DNA of 64,000 nt. Source: Rotaria sp. Silwood1 (Eukaryota; Rotifera; Eurotatoria; Philodinida; Philodinidae). Below the pieces are notes generated by a model, which saw only the letters and a list, made by a program, of their open reading frames with translations, was not told the DNA's origin and made no database searches. Location: assembly GCA_905250075.1 (NCBI GenBank), contig CAJNOP010000023.1:1934452-1998451 (forward strand), given 5' to 3'. The translations under genes and the position numbers were made by a program. Below, one piece after another: positions 61,285-64,000 of this stretch (position 1 is the stretch's first letter; every line of letters begins with the position of its first letter).

Positions 61285-64000
61285 TCAGGAAAATTTACGA
61301 AGATGGTGATGTTCAGATCGTGATGTTGTCAATGTTTGATTATGACGATTAGTATTTGATCGACGTTGAGAATTAGCTCGTTGATTACTTTTAAGTACAT
61401 CACGATGTGTCTTATTTATATGCAGTGACATAAGATTAGCATCACAATAAGTTAATGAACATAATGGACAACGAAACCATGAACCACATGACGCAAGAAC
61501 ATTCATTTCCAAACATCTACACGAAAAACAAAATTCATAATAGAAAACAAATATACAATCTAATATAAAAGTAGCTGCACTCTCATAAAATGCTACTATT
61601 CTTTATTATATTGAGGTGATATTTTCAGTGCATACGTGCGACAATAAACCTTTATCAGAAAATGTACTATGACGGCATAAATATTCTGGTTGAAATCCGC
61701 ATTTCACAAGGACATTGTCTTGTCATAGCTATCTTTAGTCCGAATTTAGTTTGAAACCACTTTAAAATAAATGAAATATTGTTTTTCTTTTCATTGACAA
61801 TGTATGTTGAATGGTAAGTTTTGTTTTTTTTTTAATTAAGATGCATGTTTCTCATGACTTTGACAAGGGCATTTGAAAGTTCTGATTAGATGATAGATCT
61901 GGTCTGAAAATTTTACAGCCTCAACGTTGAATGAAGTCAAGTTATCCCTACGACAAGGATACACTATTCTCCCATATACTAATTACTAAAATCTTGATCA
62001 TGACTTATAGACTTTGGTGTTATGAAATAGTAAAATGGCAAATAAAAACTTTCTGAGTACATATTTCATCTGAATATACTTTTTCATAAGGGAAAGGTAT
62101 TGTGTGAATCATCACATCAGTGCATGTCACTTGATGGAAATTGCACTGGTTCTTCCAACCAGACTTTATTGTCACATATATGTACGAAAAATATCATTTC
62201 AATATCATAAAGATGAGTAGCATTTCAGGACGGATGGCTAATTTCTTTCTAGATTGTAAAATGATTCATGTTAACAAATACATACTGTCCATTTTGATGT
62301 TCATCAAGTGATGATTGACTATTAAATGGCATATTGCATTTAGCACATACATGATCATAATCTTGTAATGCATCCGGAATATGAGTACGATTTGTTGATG
62401 TTGATGAAGGTTTCGAACTAAAAATAAGAAAATAGATAAGCTAATGCTTATATGAATAATACAAAAGAGGTATTAACCATTCTCTTGATTGATCAATATC
62501 ATCAGTTTGTTTCCATGAATGTCGTATAGATGGTGATGGTTTAATGTCATGATGGGTTTGAGATACAGATCGCTTTAGAGAAGTATTTGATCGTGATTGT
62601 ACAGTTGTTGAATTAGTAGACTAATAAAAACAAAAGCATATAATTATCTTTTTTTGAGAGCTCAGTCCAGCTACTATCAACAGTAAGAATTTTATGTCAA
62701 ATGATTGGATTTTGCCTGATTTATGAAATTACCTTTGGGAAATTCTTTGTATGTCTGTTGATGGAATTCGTCAAAAAGTAATCCATAATTCTGATTCCTT
62801 TCAAACATTCGCATTGAAATTTTTCCTAGTGAGTTCTCTCCTCTGATCGAATACGTTCTGGAACTTTCAAAATGATGACCATTGTTGGTATTGAGATCTA
62901 TGCAAAGACTATTCTCGATAGTGAAAACATCGCTGCATCACGCAAAATTACAGTAGATTGGAGTCTCTTCTCTGTTACATGGTAGTGATATGTGAAACTT
63001 TAGTTACCACTAAAAGAATGGATACTAATATTTCAGCATAATCACGCATTAGAAAAGGGATACAATTCAAATTTCGATACACTTTACTTGATAGCAGAAC
63101 TTTAGGTGACTACTGTATGTAAGGTGACGAAATATGGTTTAACAGTAACGTATTTTTTATTTTATTTTTCATAACATAAAGCAATTAACTCAAACCCACA
63201 TAATGATTTTAATAGCTGATGGAGCTTTCTTTTATCAAGGTTTTATAGATGAACTATGATGAAAAGGTTTCTAAAACGCCGGAGAGGGTCATTTTCAGAT
63301 CCTGTAAGCTTTGTTCGGAGGAATTTTTTTAACTATAACATTAAAGAGCACAAAATGAGGGGTATTGCATTTTCTACCACTTTCCTTAAAAAGTTTAAAT
63401 ATTCTAAGAAACGTAAAAAAAAATCGAAACTTATCAAAAAATTTCTTTTGTCAGTTTCCAGGATGCTGTTAAATTTTTAAGAGTTGTAGAAAGCGCAGCG
63501 ATCCCTATTTTTGTGCTCTTTACATGACTTTGTGAAAAACTAACTCCAGCAAAATGTTCTGAGACTTGAGAGAGATCATGTCCGATTTGTATACAAAAAC
63601 ACATTGTTGTTAATTTTTTTGCGATTGACTTATTTTACAATTTGTTTCCTCTGACCCAAGATAGAGATCGCTCATTTAAAACTTGGTTTTTTCATAAAAT
63701 CACTCAAATTGTTATGTTCGAAAATGATAAAGGTCTTATTTGTTTACTCGTCCAGTTGATATTGGTTGACTTTTTCTTGATATAAATTGTTTTGATTGTT
63801 TGTGATTATCTGTATTATCTTGTTCAACGGAAACTATTGTATTGTTTGATGATGTATAATCTGAATCATGTCTTCGTTTAATAAGTGTTTTTTCAATCTC
63901 TTGTTTTTCTTGTTTCATACTTAGTTTATTATCTTTGTCATCCACATTATCATTATCACCATCATCATCATCTGAACTAATACCAAATGTATCAAATGAA
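61285..64000 (-). CDS. Zinc-finger protein, C-terminal part (runs off the window)
   Basis: Minus-strand gene whose 5' part lies beyond the right edge. Four exons join in phase: 64000-63748, 62620-62478, 62417-62286 and 61516-61285. The visible protein begins acidic (SSDDDDGDNDNVDDKDN), continues polar and Ser-rich, and then has two zinc fingers. The first is CAKC-x12-H-x4-C (CAKCNMPFNSQSSLDEHQ; the final Cys is contributed by the next exon), a C2HC finger. The second is CPLC-x12-H-x4-H, a normal C2H2 finger. The end is basic, Arg/Asn/His-rich (NQRANSQRRSNTNRHNQ). It is a nuclear or ubiquitin-binding zinc-finger protein by type; the family was not recognised. The intron 62621-63747 is unusually long (1.1 kb). 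Confidence 0.75.

Noticed and set aside
63256..63480. 74-codon basic open frame in the zinc-finger intron
   Set aside because: Lys/Phe-rich product of AT-rich DNA, inside an intron that joins in phase without it.
1..64000. CRISPR array, bacterial operons or prophage
   Set aside because: No regularly spaced direct repeats, and coding regions are split by spliceosomal introns; the window is eukaryotic.

Overview
The window looks like nuclear DNA of a small invertebrate. It is AT-rich, most introns are about 45-80 nt with T-rich acceptors, and the gene set is metazoan: a Tbx2/3-type T-box factor, an RGM-like protein, NCKX, Sec10, metaxin and an aromatic amino acid decarboxylase. An intronless gene of bacterial type (thiaminase I-like) and a gene pair with only 123 nt between them plus a trans-splice-like acceptor would fit a bdelloid rotifer. 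That assignment is an inference, not a proof.

Layout. 1-1.3 kb: 3' end of an armadillo-repeat protein like RSPH14 (+). 3.35-6.49 kb: T-box gene in seven exons (+). 9.70-11.11 kb: intronless, secreted thiaminase I-like enzyme (+), followed 54 bp later by a 668-bp palindromic MITE-like element with a 5-bp target duplication. 12.8-14.6 kb: alpha/beta-hydrolase-fold gene (-), perhaps decaying. 14.6-22.1 kb: gene desert with a broken DDE transposase that carries a C-terminal SWIM-like remnant. 22.2-25.3 kb: intact 16-exon K+-dependent Na+/Ca2+ exchanger (-). 26.8-28.6 kb: unrecognised six-exon gene (+). 30.3-32.2 kb: steryl-sulfatase-like enzyme (-). 33.5-35.6 kb: metaxin-1-like (+), followed closely by Sec10/EXOC5 (35.7-42.6 kb, +), whose introns hold repeats and a 26-nt poly(G) tract. 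46.9-49.9 kb: long low-complexity Q/P/H-rich protein (+) with a tRNA-like sequence in its last intron. 53.5-55.9 kb: repulsive guidance molecule-like GPI protein (+). 56.6-57.0 kb: possible small membrane protein (-). 57.5-59.1 kb: aromatic-L-amino-acid decarboxylase (+). 61.3-64.0 kb: 3' part of a zinc-finger gene (-) that runs off the window.

Most genes are unrelated in function; this is an ordinary eukaryotic gene neighbourhood and not a cluster. Two places show linked structure. The first is the metaxin/Sec10 pair, a candidate two-gene operon. The second is the 9.7-19.5 kb stretch, where a probable horizontally acquired enzyme sits beside transposon remnants. Exon boundaries were worked out by hand from splice sites and reading phase. 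For ten genes the chain of phases closes without an internal stop (nine complete genes plus the partial RSPH14-like gene); the zinc-finger exons also join in phase but run off the window.
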